From Patagioenas fasciata (Eukaryota > Chordata > Aves > Columbiformes > Columbidae): a DNA stretch of 64,000 nt. Every line of letters starts with the position of its first letter. The first letter of the stretch is position 1. The stretch is taken from positions 16,782,867 to 16,846,866 of the forward strand of contig NC_092525.1 of NCBI RefSeq assembly GCF_037038585.1, read 5' to 3'. The position numbers and the translations under genes are program-made. Shown here piece by piece: positions 25,283-39,071 of this stretch. The notes under the pieces are model-generated. The model was not told the origin of the DNA. It did not search any database and was given only the letters and a program-made list of their open reading frames with translations.

Positions 25283-26349
25283 TTATGGGGTAAATCCATC
25301 TTTGCCTCCCAGTGACTTCCACTTGAATACTCTAGCTTTGAACAGGGACTGCTGCATTTCAAAAAGTAGCCAGTTAAATTACCTTTATGAAGTAGCTTTT
25401 GATCAAAATAGATTTGTTTATGAAATTTCAGCCATTAAAAGAGAAAAGGAATATCTGGTCAGCGTGAAGGCTTCTGGCAGAAGTCAAGATGTCCATTGAT
25501 TTCCTTGGTAACCAAATCAGGTCTGTAAAGCATAAATTGATCTAAGTATTGTGATTTTACTGTATAAATGTCAAGATTCCTACAAATGGTAGTAACAAAA
25601 GGTAAGAGGAACACTGGGGGGTGATGTGAAAGCATTATGGGAAGCAAATAGAAATACTTGGCCTGGCTTTCCAGTAACCAACACCGATGGAAGCTGCTGA
25701 GGTACTTGGAGACGTGGCAGCATTTCCTCTTAAACCAAAGAGCTGCTCTTGAAGGATAAGAAGCTATAGGAGCTGGGGGAAACAGAAATAAAGGACGAAT
25801 AGACCAAAAGAAAAAGCGTAATTGCTAGCAAGAATTTTGCCATAGGGAATGGAACATGAAGAACTGTACAGGACAAGTTTTTTTCTTCTGAATGTACTCA
25901 GATGAAACCTCAAATTACTCAAATATTTACATTTTTATCAATGGCTTTAATCTGTTTTGCCATTTAATTGCACAAAGCCATCTTCCACAACAAGACTATC
26001 TGTACATTTTAAAATAAATTGTGGTTTTAAATTAAAAAAAAACAAACCCCCAACATCTTGTAAAAAGCTACAGATGGGGTTTTTATATACAGTTTTTTGC
26101 TCACTAGATATTGAATCCTTTGCCCATTAAACGTATCCTCACCACAGATTTGCCGCACCTGCTATTTTACATCTCAGTGTATCCGGTACTGAATATTTAT
26201 GGTCTGTCCCCAAGGAAGGGGAGGCAGGGCTGGAGGGAACTGTCACAGCACAGCGATGGCACCTCCTGGAGGTGTCACCAGTTCTCACTTTAACCACATC
26301 ACGCCAGCAGCAACAACTGCATCCCACCCGCACATCATGGGGATAACAG

Positions 26350-26562
26350 ACATAGCAAAGAAATTGTTGCCCCTGAGGGTGGTGAGAGCCTGTCCCAGGT
26401 TGCCCAGAAAAGTGGTGGATGAACCATCCCTGGAGACATCCCAGGCCAGGCTGGATGGGGCTCTGAGCAACCTGAGCTGGTGAAGATGTCCCTGCTCATG
26501 GCAGGGGTGGCACTGGGGGAGCTGGGACAGTCCCTTCCCACACAAACCATGTTGTGATTCTA
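26350..26562 (+). mobile_element. CR1 LINE, 3' region
   Basis: A 'gagggtggtgagagcctgtc', 'gaaccatccctggagacatc' and 'aagatgtccctgctcatggc' series ends in a slightly decayed terminal repeat (TTGTGATTCTACA). It carries the variant 'ggtggcactgggggagctgg' in place of the commoner 'gttggaactggatgatc' form. The copy at 56231-56513 shares this variant and aligns closely by eye, so both come from one subfamily. Confidence 0.92.
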
Positions 26563-29500
26563 CACCATACAGCAAGACATACTGCAGGTACTTGTAACCA
26601 TTTCTCACTCTTTATTCACACCCCAAGTTATCAAAGACACATTGATGTTGCACCAATGAGACACACAAGATCCTCCCATGGAACCACTCAAACACTGGTG
26701 TTCATCGCATCTTCCCAGGCTGGAGGACAGCAACGCAAACCCACCACGTCCAGGAGCTTGGACAGTTTCAAGTCTCTTGTTCCCAAGAGACCTGCACCCA
26801 CACTTCACCTTGTCCCTCCCCGTGGTGAGATTGAGACCTGACCCTGGCTTCCACCATCCCCCTCACTACGAGCCACCGCGTTGTCTCGCTGGAGGAGCAA
26901 ACTGCAAAAGGACAATATTGGCATTTTCATCGTTGTTTTCCCAAAGACAGCTCCAAGCAGCAAGCAAAGCTGACTCACAGCTGACGCCTGGTGCTGAGCG
27001 GTGGCACCAGGGTCCTGCAGTGACACATGTGGCTCCCGTTCACCTGAGGGGCAGCTTGTCATGTTTTCCTCATGCAGAACCAACTGCAAAGATTTGGAAG
27101 AACAGCTTGAAAAAGGGAATTGTGGCAGTTGGTCAAAGCTGAGAATGAACTGGTCAGGTGCAGAGGCAGCAGGAGTGGGAATCCTGTACACTGAAATCCT
27201 TGAAAAATTCAAAACTTGGTAACTTCTTCCAGTGTCAGTGGACTTACTCATTTTACTCAGGAGACTTTAACCTTAAACAAAGAAAAAAAAAACTATTTTA
27301 CCTCAGAAATAAATCAGATTTTCCAAGCCATATGGATGTTTTATTTTTGTCTCGAGCATGTTGCCACGCAACTTGGAGAGGCATCATCTCCCTCACAATG
27401 ATTGCCACGAAACTTCCATCCAATTCACTTCATTGTGTTACTTGATATGAGTTTTGAATGACCTCATATCTATCTGCCTATATTCTATTTACTTCTCTAC
27501 TTTTAAACAAGCAAAGCACAACATCTTGACCTTTCTTTTATAGTCACTTCTCAGCAGTGTTATTGAAGACAGTGGAGTTAGACTGGTCCTTACGGTGGCT
27601 ATTAAATCTCAAGAGTACTCTTGATTCTTATTTTATTGGCATTACAGCACCCTGCCACATAAACCAAAGAGACCCACAGCCTCTTTGGGTATAAAAATTG
27701 GTTTTCTGAGATATTTGGATCCAATGAGCAAAGAATAAAGGCCCAATAACTAAAAGATACATAGGACAATGTGCACTTCTTAAAAAAAGATAAGCATTGA
27801 AACAGATTAGCAGGAGATTTCTTTTCACAACAAACTGCACTCTGAAGAAAGTGTTTAGATCACATGCAGAAATCTGTGGACATTTGTTTGGTCTCTGGGG
27901 ATCTGGAGTAAGGCTGGAGAACAGTGCTGGAGCAAGAGGGGTGGAAAGTCATTACTAAAATCAAATTAAACACAGCATCCAGGCAAAGACAGACTATTAA
28001 AGTTTGCAAGCAAAAAATCTTCGCAGGGAAAAATCTCCTTAAAAGTTAAAAATACAGGAGAACAGGGAAGCTGATTTTCTGGTGAACCCTTTCTGCAGCG
28101 GCCTGCATGAATGAACAATTCTGCAGCGACCTGCATGATTTAACAGTTCTCCATACCTTGCATCCCAGTCCCACTGAATGGCTAGGAGACACCGGTGTCC
28201 AAACAGAGGCATGGTCTGGAAGATGCAGAGGTATGTGCAATAAGGCCATTAGCCTATATATTGGCCCCAGACACCTTTGTCCACCATGTGGTAAGCACAG
28301 ATTCCTAGACAGTTTTACACCCATGGTTACCTCAATGTGCATTGTCGAAAATTATCTTATGGGTTTAGAACAAGGTTGTTTCCTGGTGTCTGGAAAACAG
28401 TGTTATTCCACAAACCTGCGCTTATTCCCAGCTAATATTCCCTTGCTTAACTCTAAAATAAAAAGATGTAACATTGGTTACTGGATTACAAGCTTTTCCA
28501 GATTCCTAATGGGAATAAAAGGAATTTTCTGTTCTCTGTCTTTCAATCAAAAGATATTGAGGTAAAGGCCAAGCTGGGGCACATTGAGCCCATCTGCTCC
28601 TGCCCTTATGCTCCTGAACAGGACCTGGACCACATCATCCAGCAGCTGTGAAGAGAAAGAGATCAGCAGCTCCCAATGTGTTAATTGGGGCTTTAAATGG
28701 ATGGGTTCAAGCACAGTAGGTTTTGTTTCACCGAGGAGTCACTGGAGACCTGCTACAACAATTTCTGGTTTGTGGTCCCATGCAGGATGCTAATTCTGTG
28801 GCAGAAAACCAACCTGTGTAAATAGGTACAACCAAAACTTGGGTTTTGCCCCACAGTTTAGGGCAGAAAGCTGGAATTGTAGGTCTGCCAGGGCAGAGAG
28901 CAGCTCCACAGCGTCCCAACCAAACCCCCCACCAGTGCTTGAGCAACTGCTGTAATTGGGCAGAACCTTTGAATTTGGGGGGAAGAAAGCTCACAAAAGA
29001 AGGTGCAGGACAGAAAAGGAATCTTTGCCTTACAGCAGAGAGATTTACCAAAATTAATAGCATTTTTTTTTTCTCACATATCTGATGTCCTGCCTCTCTT
29101 ACCGTAGGGGCATGGCATGAGGTGCAGAATAAACTGTTCCACAGTACAAACCAAGGGTGGCTTGGGACATCACTGCCACGACAGTGCTGAACTGATGGCA
29201 CTGGGGACAAACGTGCACCGAGGGAGTTGAAGGGCCTTCCCATGTCCCAGGCTGAAAGAGGAAAGACCAACAGAGTTGAGCGGCACCACCATGCAAACCA
29301 GCCTGACACTGGAAATCCGCACCGCCACAGTTTGTTGGTGCAGCTTTGGGGAGGGATTTGGACCTGGAAGCTTCCACTAGCTATAAGGGAGATCCCCCTT
29401 CTCCAGGTGACTTTTGGGGGACATATGAGGTACAAGGCAAGGCAACAAACACTCTGTGCATCAGCTCCTGGCTCTGCCGCTGCTTGTGCTTTGTTACTCA

Positions 29501-30524
29501 TGTTTGTCTGAGGACTTTCCCAATAAACCTGGGAGAGCGTTGCGAGGGTCTCTGCTTCAGCTGCACCTCAGTGTTATAATCAAACACTCCCAAGTTATTA
29601 AAAACATGTTGTGAATACACAGAGTGTGTAGTTTGTATGAGCGTTGGTTGGTGAGGATGCTCAGCTGCTTTCTCAGTGGAGTCCCAGGTCATGCTGCTGA
29701 CACTATTGCTTGTGGCTTTTCCTAGGGAAGAAGCACATGAATGCCACCTCCTGGAGCCTTCACCTTTTCTTCCTTTATTTCAGTATGTTTTTAATGTAAG
29801 ATAAAAGTCAGACCTAACCGTCTCTCTAAAATGTCTGTATGGAAGCAGCATCACAGAGTGGTTCAGGGCTGGTGGGCAGCCAAGTGAAGCCTGTGTATGA
29901 GAGCGGTGCCTCTGCAGAAAGGACACGCGTACAAGAGAATAAATCTCCGGCTTGTCATTTATTATCAATTCTAATGAAAATATAGAGAGGAATTTTTTAT
30001 TTCTTCCTTCTAAGCATATGTAGAATTTTAACATGAGTGTTTTATTAAAAAGCAGCCTGAGTCATGAATCATTCATAGCAAGTGACTGACTCCCACTCGT
30101 TGGCAGAATGACCCGTGGTTTAGCATAGTCCCTGGCAACAAATAAAATGGTTCTTAATGAACCCGGAGAGGTTATTCTGAAGGCACCCAAGATGCAAAAT
30201 CGGGTGCATTTTTAGGATTAAAATATATATATTTTGTCAGGATCTCACTGTTTTGTTTTGTTTCTTTTTTGAATAATGAATGAAGTTGTTTTAACGTAGT
30301 GTTAAAGCTGGGAGTGCTGGGTGAAGAAATGCAATTGAGAACCTGTCACAGGGCTCTCTTCTCTCCTTGACAAGACTTGTCATGTTCCCGTGACACCTGA
30401 TGTGCAGAGCACCAACTGATAAACAGCTCAAAGATGAAGTTGTCAGTCTCCATTACCTCGCATCAGTGGTTACCCGAGGCCAGGGGTGCCGAGCTGGGGA
30501 CCCTCAAGTCCTCCAGATACAGAG
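26563..30524. other. Intergenic; open frames without recognisable products
   Basis: Overlapping opposite-strand frames lie at 26678-27142 (+, 154 codons) and 26805-27251 (-, 148 codons). A 257-codon minus frame lies at 28728-29501. None shows a known domain, and the stretch around 28.6-29.7 kb has a GC-richer, repeat-like feel with an AATAAA at 29522-29527. A decayed LTR or other mobile element is possible but not demonstrated. Confidence 0.5.
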
Positions 30525-30560
30525 GGATGGTTTGCAACCCAAACTATTCTGTGATTCTAT
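30525..30560 (+). mobile_element. CR1 LINE terminal fragment
   Basis: 'ggtttgcaacccaaactatt' followed by CTGTGATTCTAT is a CR1 3' end. The sequence upstream is too diverged to follow with confidence. Confidence 0.65.
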
Positions 30561-33500
30561 TATTATGAACATGCAGGGTAAAAACCGGTGAAGAGGGGAG
30601 ATTAGGGAATACATGGATAGGCTTAGTTTTGGGGGGGAACTGCACATGCCTCTAGAAATTCCTCCCAGATTTTAAGTTGGATACCTCCTGGGACGTAATT
30701 TAAATGGAAAAGTTTCCAGCTGTAAATATTTTTTATATCGCTTAGAAGTAAGATGATGGCATTAACCCAGTTTGCCACCTTCATTCCTCGCTGACAGGAG
30801 GGGAAATATCCGACCAGCCTGTGCTGCTGGGAATGATTTTCGCAGCGTCCCTCGGGTTTTTCTCATTTCTGGCTGCTCAGGGAGGCTCTGGGAACGGCCG
30901 CACTGTAACCATAGCTACACGAAGACTTTGGATGGCACTGAAAATGTCTGTTCTTAACAAAAAAGCACTCTTGCTAACAGAATAAGGACCAAAGCCATTT
31001 CTACTTGCATTAAATGGAGCCAGGGACATTGAAGCAGCAGCACTTTGCTAGTTCTGGTTCTTCTGGGGCAACCGGAGTGTCCTGGGCTCTGCTAGGGGGA
31101 GATAAAACCTCCTTCTATTTGTAATTGCAACTTAAGGAAAAAGAATGTTTCCTCAAGAGCTTTTTTCTACAATGAAGAGGAGGGGAAGGAAGAATTCTCA
31201 TTTGTGGCCACTCATTTGTCTGTAAATAGGACACTGGTAGAAATGACTTTGTGTGTCTGATGTTACTGTAATTGAATGTTCCGGAAAAAGAGAGACTGTC
31301 TTCACTGAAATGTGCAAATTTGCAGCAGAATTGGCTGTAAAAAGGAGGACATAAAATTGCTTTTGTGTTCCGTCTGGTAAGCAGCAAAGCATGTGAATTC
31401 ACAAATTCTCTGAACCCTCATGGTTCTCCTTGGACACTCTGAGAATCAGGTCAGACCAATGTGCCTCGAAGACAAGACACAGCAAACCCCAGAGGACCCT
31501 CCTGACTATTCAGTTCCTTATCCTTTTTTTATTTTGTTTTGTCAAAACAGAAATTGCAGAAAGAGCAAACTATTTCTTTTCAGTGAGATGCAAAAGTCAA
31601 CCATGAGCTAGAGGGGCAGGGACAGCGCTCAGAACCTGGAGGAGGGGTCAGCAACCTGATCCTGACTTCAGAATCCCAAACCAGTGCAACTCAGCAGCCA
31701 GCAACAAAAACAGAGCTCAAAATAGTCATACTGTAGATAAAAACAGTGTTGTACAAAGACTTGTAGTATGGTTTCTTTTGGAATTCGTGCTTACCCTTTA
31801 AATATACTGCTGGCACATCTCCCTCGGCTGGGACACGTGTGAATGGACTGTGTCAGTGGTTCGGAGAGATAGAATGCCAAAGTGAGTGATACCTTTGCCA
31901 AATACATTCGATTTACATCTACACAGTAGAAAATAATGCTTAAAATTGACTGGTTATGAAGGGTTAATTATTTCTGTGACCAAGTCACACTTTTGTCTGC
32001 TTAGCACCAAGCTTCTAGGGGAAAATGCTGAACTGCAAAACAGGCAACATTGTGGATTTGAACAATCTGTGAAAAGACAAATTAAAGGTTTTGACGAAGC
32101 AAAGAAACGTGCGCTCGTAGAACTGGGAACTGCCGAGGTGCTGCTGGTACAGCTGAGGAAAACACCCCGCAAGGGCACCAGCTCAGCCACGCGCTAATTA
32201 GTGGTCATACCACGCGGCGTTAAGAAGAGCAGGGGAGGACGAGGACAGGAAAGGTTAATCACATCTTGTTTTGCCTGACAATGGCTCCTTAAATGATGAA
32301 CCTTGTCCAACCTGGCTTTTAAAAAATATATATTTGATCTTCTTTTTACGTTCCTCACCTTTATTTCTGCTGCACCTGCCCATTAAACGCTTTTGCTCAA
32401 ACAAATTTGTATTCGATATAAGCTTTTTTGAACCACGGTAATTATAACTGTCACTTGGGGCATTATTTATTCTGCATCTCACCCACATAGTGTTCAAATA
32501 TAACTTTTGTAAATTATAAATATTGGCTTATTTATGTATATTTTTCTTAAACACATTGCCTACCTATAGGCAGCAGGTTTAGAGAGAATGTCTTCTGCTT
32601 TTCCTGCTGGAAGCCTCTGTAATCCCTTCTGTTGCACAGGAGCATCATCCTCCTCAAACCCTGCACATGGGACATCACCCTGTCCCCATCACAACCAGTG
32701 CCCCACTCACCGACAGCGCCAGGTTTGGGGACTGGAAATGCCTTTTGTGTGTTCCAGAGGCACCAAGATACCGGAGCTGCCAGTGTCCTCACATAACAAC
32801 CTGCAGAGATCATGGTGCACCCGTAACATGCCAAAAAAAGGAATAAATGACAAGTTTTGGGTTTTTTTTCTTGTCTGAGAGACTCCTCTGGTTCCAGAGA
32901 GGAACCTCCAGTCCTTTCCTGAAACGTGTCAAAGTGGGTCAGAAGAAGAGGAGGGGAACAGAAAGGAAAATGAGAGAAATCCAGCAATCTCAGAGCAGTT
33001 TCTTGGGGGGGCCCTGGGGTCCCCCCTCACAAGGGGCTGTTGCTGTCACACCGCACGTCTCCTGTTGCAAACCGAGGGAAGTGCCATAGGACGAATTCCA
33101 TGCTGGACTTTTAGGGACATTGACTAAAGATTTCCTAATGACTCTATAAATTCGTCGGCAAGCATGCAAAATACGTTCTGTGAAATGTAAAGTTATGGAA
33201 GTTGTGAGGACTTTTGCAATTGATCCAAACTCCAGAGCTCATCAGCACCAGCTGGCTCATCAGAGAAGGGAGAGAAGCAGCCTTGACGCCTCCTGCCAAG
33301 GAGGACAATTCTGCTCCAGGATCTGCAGAAGTGACTGACAGGAACCCCAAGCATTGTGCTGGTGCAGCCCCTGATAAAGCAAATAACCCCAAATAACCCT
33401 CTCCCTGAGCTTACCAAGCTCCAGCTTAACTCATTCAGTCTCCTTCTTCCCTGACTTTACTTAGAAAACCATGACAGATTTTCATTCTTGGATGGCTAGA

Positions 33501-36500
33501 TGCTGTTTTCTAATTTCTATCTAAACATATTTGTGACCAATTCATAACTACTTGATTCTGTCATTAATCCTCCAAGTCAGAGGTTCCTCATCCATCATCA
33601 TCACTCACCATCTCGTGTATCAACAAGGAATCACCATCGCTGTCCTCAGCCTCACTTGGCCGGGGCACAGCAGCCACTGTTTTTCCAAACTGGCTCAAAA
33701 CAAAATCTTGCAAAAAATATAGTAATTTTAAATTTAAAGACCATTTACCTTAGTTGTGATTAGAAAAATCTCCAATATCCCTAGACTATGTCAGCTAGGA
33801 CATCTACTTGTCAGATCTAGCTAGCCACAGAGTGTTTAGCTGTTGCATTAAAAAGCAATTTTTCCAATGTTTTGGAGATACAGGGTCAGTTCTTGGACTG
33901 TGTCACTTTTAACTGCACCCTGTCGTGTACCCAGAAACACAGCTTTGCTGGACAGGTTACTTCTAAATAATGAGGAAAACATTACTTTATTTTACATCTG
34001 CCTTGGAGGTTAAGTTTAAAAATCTAAACCAGGTCTCCTGTGACTGTAAAAGCAAATCCTAACCTGCATTGCAAATATCAACTAAATTGTGGACAAATAC
34101 ATGTTTGGATTTTCCTGTCAAAAGAGTGAAGTATATCATGAGCCCTTATTTATTTCTGAGAAGGAGCACTAGAACTAAAACAACTGTCTGACAGGTAAAA
34201 TTTCCTGGAGAAAATAACACATATATCTCATGACTCTGATTGCAGGAAAGGCTGTTGTCAGCAGCGCCGAGCGCTCAGGGAGAGAACAGATTGTTATTGT
34301 TTTGGAGGAAAAATGTAATGATGAAATACGATGCATTTTCATCGTCCCTGCACATTTGACTGTTGAAACTCCACGTTATCTCTAAATTACTGCTGGTGGA
34401 TGTGAAGGGCCATGAGCAAAGCACATGAGGAAGGTGTCAAGGCAACGGAAAAACTTTCCTCTCCCTTGAAAGCTGAGGTGGTTTCACACACTCTTTAACC
34501 AAAGGATTTCCCACTACTGGCTTATCAATGCCATGGAAAAATAGTTAATATGTGGCAGAACAGCAAATAACAGACCAAGTTCCAAAAAATCTACAAGGTT
34601 TATGTGAAAACAAAACTTGCACATGTCATGTGAAAGCTCCTTTCACTGCATCCAGCGTCTCCAAGCTGGAGGGGAACATCCAGGTATCGACCTTCAGGTG
34701 AGAAAAGCCTGTGACCAGGGCTGGGGACACGCGGATGCACAGGCCAAGGAGATGCGGTCCAGACTGAATCAACAAGAAAATGAAAAGTCACCTGAAAGAC
34801 CTGTTAAGTATTCCGAATTACCTTGGTATTTAGAGAATTGAGCTGAAATGATTAAAAAATAAACTCAACTAAGACCACGTGCAAGGTATCAGAATTTGAA
34901 GGGGGAAATCAAATATGAAAGTCTTAAATAGTGAACAAGCGGAACAGTACGCAAAAAAACAGTGACCTCTGGTGACTCATAAACTGAGTATGTATTCATG
35001 ATGTGATGATCCTAGGGAAAAAATTAATTATCATTCTAATATGCACAAATAGGACCATTGCACACTAAATTATTCAATGACAAGCAATGTCCAACATCCT
35101 GTAAAGGTCACACGTTGAAGTAAATCTTTCCTCCGAAAGCATGGCAGCCTGAGCGATGTGTCCGGACTCATCAGGTCTTGAAAAACTCGACTGCCAAACA
35201 TCTGTCACATGGGGAAATGGACACAGACTTTGGAAAAGGAACTCTGCACATGCCATGGCACATCCTAGAACTGCTGCCCAGTACAGCAGCCCTGGCGTTT
35301 CAGAGTAAATCACGAACCGGTGAGTGTCTTGAATGGTTTACAGCATTTCCACGTTTTAACACAGGCACCGCATTTTCACTGTTTCTTGTTTAAACAAGTA
35401 TCTGTCAAGTTGTGTCGCGCTTTGAAAAACAGTCAAACACTGTTTCTCAGTCTAATTTAGTGTGTGTTCAATTGCATCAACACAAATAGGTTTTCATAAT
35501 AGTTAGATTTCACCTGATGGAAGCACACTGCACTCTTAACTCACAGATCTGAAGCTATTATTATTATTATCATTATTATATCTTGGAAAGGATCAACAAT
35601 GTATGAAGTGCTTTAAAGTGATGCTTAAAAACCTCGGTGCCTCAAGTCGTTTAATCAAGATCATGCCACATGGGTGTCACACTAGCAGGGAGGTGAGAAC
35701 CCAAGCGAAGGAGGAGGAAGCAGAGACAACCTCCATTTAATTACCTGACCTGTATCTGCTGCCCTTCGTCCCGCTTCGTTTTTCCCCAGGAAAACTGATT
35801 TGCAGGGCTTGTTGGTAGGAATTCGCTGTCTAGAGACAGGCCAATTAAATCGTTTTTTGTGAATTTTTTTCATCCTCAACTGTTCAGTTTCATTATGTTG
35901 AAATGATGGGTGATGTATTTCTCATTTACTTGGTTATCATAAATTCCTTACCCACATTTGAAGCCAAAATGTATTGTGATAGAAATGGGAATCCAATAAT
36001 ATTGTTCATAAGCTACTGTGAAATGGGGAGTAGATACTTAAACAAAGCTTTGTGTAAGAAACACAGGAAAGAAGATCAGGATGTTAAAAACTTTTAAGCA
36101 TAACTATTAAATAAAGGGAATATCCTATAGAGTCACTGAGCTGAACAGCAGATTGTGTCTGGTCACAGTGTACCTCCAGACTGTAGAAGATCTTGTCCAC
36201 TTGGGCTTTGCTTTTATTCACAAATGAAAGGATAAACTTTTTTTTTCCCGGCCCCCGGTTGGCTTTTCAGCTTTTAATATGTCCATTTTTGAAGTAAATT
36301 GAACAAAGGGGACTTGCAGCAGCAATCGCTCTGCCCAGACAGGGAAAGGTCGTGTTTTCAAAACACGGTTCATCACCTCAAACTTCTGGGTGCAGCTGCT
36401 GCCCTGAGACTCCACCAGGACATTTCCTTCAGCAGGAAACAAGCACCACTTAAATATTCTTCTCATTATATTTTTACATTTTAGTAACTTTTAAAATATT

Positions 36501-38699
36501 TAAGCCTGAAATTATTAACAGGTGAACTGCAGTTTTGCCTCTATTTTTAAAGCAGCACGTATTCTCTTCCATTTTGTAACGTAAAAAGTAAGTTTGGCAT
36601 GTCTTCATTTCCCTGAAGTGAAAACCAGGGATTATAAACAAATCTTGGTCCTTGAAGTCATCAATAAGTGTTGTTTTTTGTCTTTTTTTCTGGGCTGGAC
36701 AGCAGGAGGATTTTATTGTTCAAGACAAAGAGAGGTATCCTCTGAGCTCATTTTCAGTTTTGTTCTGTTGAAGTTGACCCTTGTATCTGGACAGAAGCCA
36801 CGTGGAGATCATGAAATCTGCACAGGCTCTGCCCCTTCTTTGGTGTTTCTGCAGCCACCAACAGGAGAGAGACTCGAATTCTGGAAGCATGCTCAAGAAT
36901 TCACAATTATTCCAGTAAGAACCTGGGATTTCAGGGCAATGCTTCTCCTAAACACACTGAAGTTCAACCAAGTTCTTACAAAAGTCAACAGATATCGATT
37001 TTCTTCTAACATATGAGCTTTGAACAATATTTTCTAATAAGCAGAAGGCTATTACAGATGCAGAAAACCTTCCAGCATGAATTAATTTATTCTTTAGGTC
37101 TGGATGTTTTTTGTCTCTCTGATAATACACTTCAGGACTGATAGCCCTATTAATTATGAAAGGGTTTTCCCTGACACCACACAAGAATGAGTGAACCTCC
37201 AGGGGCCAAGTTCTGGTTTTGGTTACAGTGGCACATGTTGTGCAGGAAAAGGCAGGTGACCGCAGACAAGTCCTGCTTGGGGGAGGTCTGAACACTGAGA
37301 TATACGACATGATCCTGATGTACCTTGTTCCATACCATGTGCAACTTAAAATCATCTTGCGTTCGATTTCCAGTGCAAATCGTGCACACTGACAGTGATG
37401 GTTCGTTGTTTTTTTTCTAATAGAGTTATCAATAGGTTGATATTTTAAATGTCCCCCCTGAATTCCATTTAAAAAGCAGGCTTTTAATCTGCTCCAACAA
37501 CAGTGCCTGGAGAAATGTATGTTCCTGAAGTGCCACCTGCTGTACTGGATTAAACCTTATTGGTGCCAGGAGCAAATCCTCCTGGGCTGCAACAGGATTC
37601 TACAGCTTTTTTCAAGCTCTTTTTTATTTACTTCATTTTAAAGATCAGTGCTGACAAAGTGATGGAAGATTCATTGCCATCTACTACAGCGCTAAGACTC
37701 TGATAACTCATTTAAGTTTAGGCTGATTATTTAGTGCCATAAAGGAATGTCGTTTGGAGAAAAAATTGCTAATTGAGGTTTTAAATTTGGCAGCTGTCCA
37801 CCCATGAGGCAGTGAATGTTCTGACTCTGGGGCAGAGAAATCAGGATTTTTCACCGCCCTTGTTCAGAATTCCAGCACAGCCCTTCACCTGGGACCTCCT
37901 CTGGCTGCTGGAAAATGCAGGTTTAGTCCTTTCTGATTATTATGGACATTTCATAACCGTGAATTTCTACACAATCCTCTGCAGCAGATGCCCTAACACA
38001 TTTTTCCAGTGCACTCACACTGGTTTGTATTTTTTTATAAATAAATAGCCGTAACACTGTCATCTCATGACCTGGAGAGGAGACGTGACAAAAACCAGCC
38101 CTGCAACCAGATTCCAGGTGATTTTTCCACAGGATGTGGGAGGGAAGGTGCCTAAAAACTGCCAGGAAAGTAAGGTTTGCTATAAATAAGCAGTGCTGAG
38201 GTGTTGCTGGCCAGGCTGGGAGCAGCAGGGCCTGCACATCGCGGCCAGTCCAAGAGAACAAGGCAAAGGGGTCAAACCCACCCACCAACAAACCACCCAG
38301 GGGCTTTTAAATCGTAAGAGGGTGTTTGATTTTTAAACAACAGATTTACTTGAACTCTCTAACATTTATACTGAAGCTCTGTCTTTTTTATATTAAAAAC
38401 CCTCTGCATGTTTTCATGGGGATTTTGTTCGGGCATCATCACAGAGAAGCCAGCCTGAGCTTTGAGCGCGCTATGAAAATGAGGCCTTTTTTTTTTTTTT
38501 TTTTTTTATTATATATCAGCAGTTGATGGGTTTCTCTGTCTGTTTTGCTCATGAAGGTGTACAGATACGGATTCACACATGGATTTCCCCGAGGAGCCTG
38601 GGAAGTTCTGTCTCCAGGGGCTTCTGGGTGACAGAGCCACACAGCAACAGTTGGAAGAAAATGAACATGAACAAATGAGCTCGTACACGAGGGACTTTC
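30561..38699. other. Intergenic; no gene seen
   Basis: AT-rich non-coding DNA. A TTA-type simple repeat lies near 35558-35580 and a 21-base T tract at 38487-38507. A short motif-rich stretch lies at about 37660-37800. Open frames of up to 146 codons (for example 32547-32987 on the minus strand) have no recognisable domain. Confidence 0.55.
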
Positions 38700-38848
38700 A
38701 CCCCGCCAAGGCTGGAGGACAGAGGGTCTCCCCAACAGCCAGAAAGGTTCCCCATCAGACACAAGGGCTCCCCCACAGGCTCAGGGGCTCCCCGGCAGCC
38801 CCTCTCCTCAGGTCCCAGCCCGCCCACGATCGCCCCCGCAAGCCGCAT

Positions 38849-38860
38849 TGCGCATGCGCA
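38849..38860. promoter_or_regulatory. NRF1 binding site (full consensus)
   Basis: TGCGCATGCGCA matches the palindromic NRF1 consensus YGCGCAYGCGCR at every position. It lies about 210 bases upstream of the ZRANB2 start codon inside the CpG island, the usual setting for functional NRF1 sites. Confidence 0.75.
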
Positions 38861-38870
38861 TCCCGCCGGC

Positions 38871-38884
38871 CCGCTAGGGGGCGC
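38871..38884 (+). promoter_or_regulatory. CTCF-like motif
   Basis: CCGCTAGGGGGCGC matches the CTCF core CCASYAGRKGGCRS with one mismatch (G for A at the third position). It sits 10 bases downstream of the NRF1 site. Binding is a prediction from the motif alone. Confidence 0.55.
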
Positions 38885-39071
38885 GCCTTCCTTCGCCTCC
38901 TCTTCCCACTGCTGAGCTGAGGCGTCCGAGCCGCTGCCTGACCAAAATCCACCCCCGGCGGCTGCCCCCCTCGCTGCAGCAGCAGGGCGCAGGCGGGGCC
39001 TGGGCAGCCTGACCGGCGCAGGACCCCGGTCCTCTTGCGCGGCGGCGGCGCTGGGCTCGGCGGAGTCCAAG

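Larger units (their letters stand above)
21661..26349. other. Intergenic, AT-rich; one strong candidate conserved element
   Basis: Contains a (TTTG)n tract (22357-22382), a GGGA/GGAT-rich simple repeat (25237-25282) and a motif-rich segment at about 24130-24540. No coding gene recognised. Confidence 0.55.
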
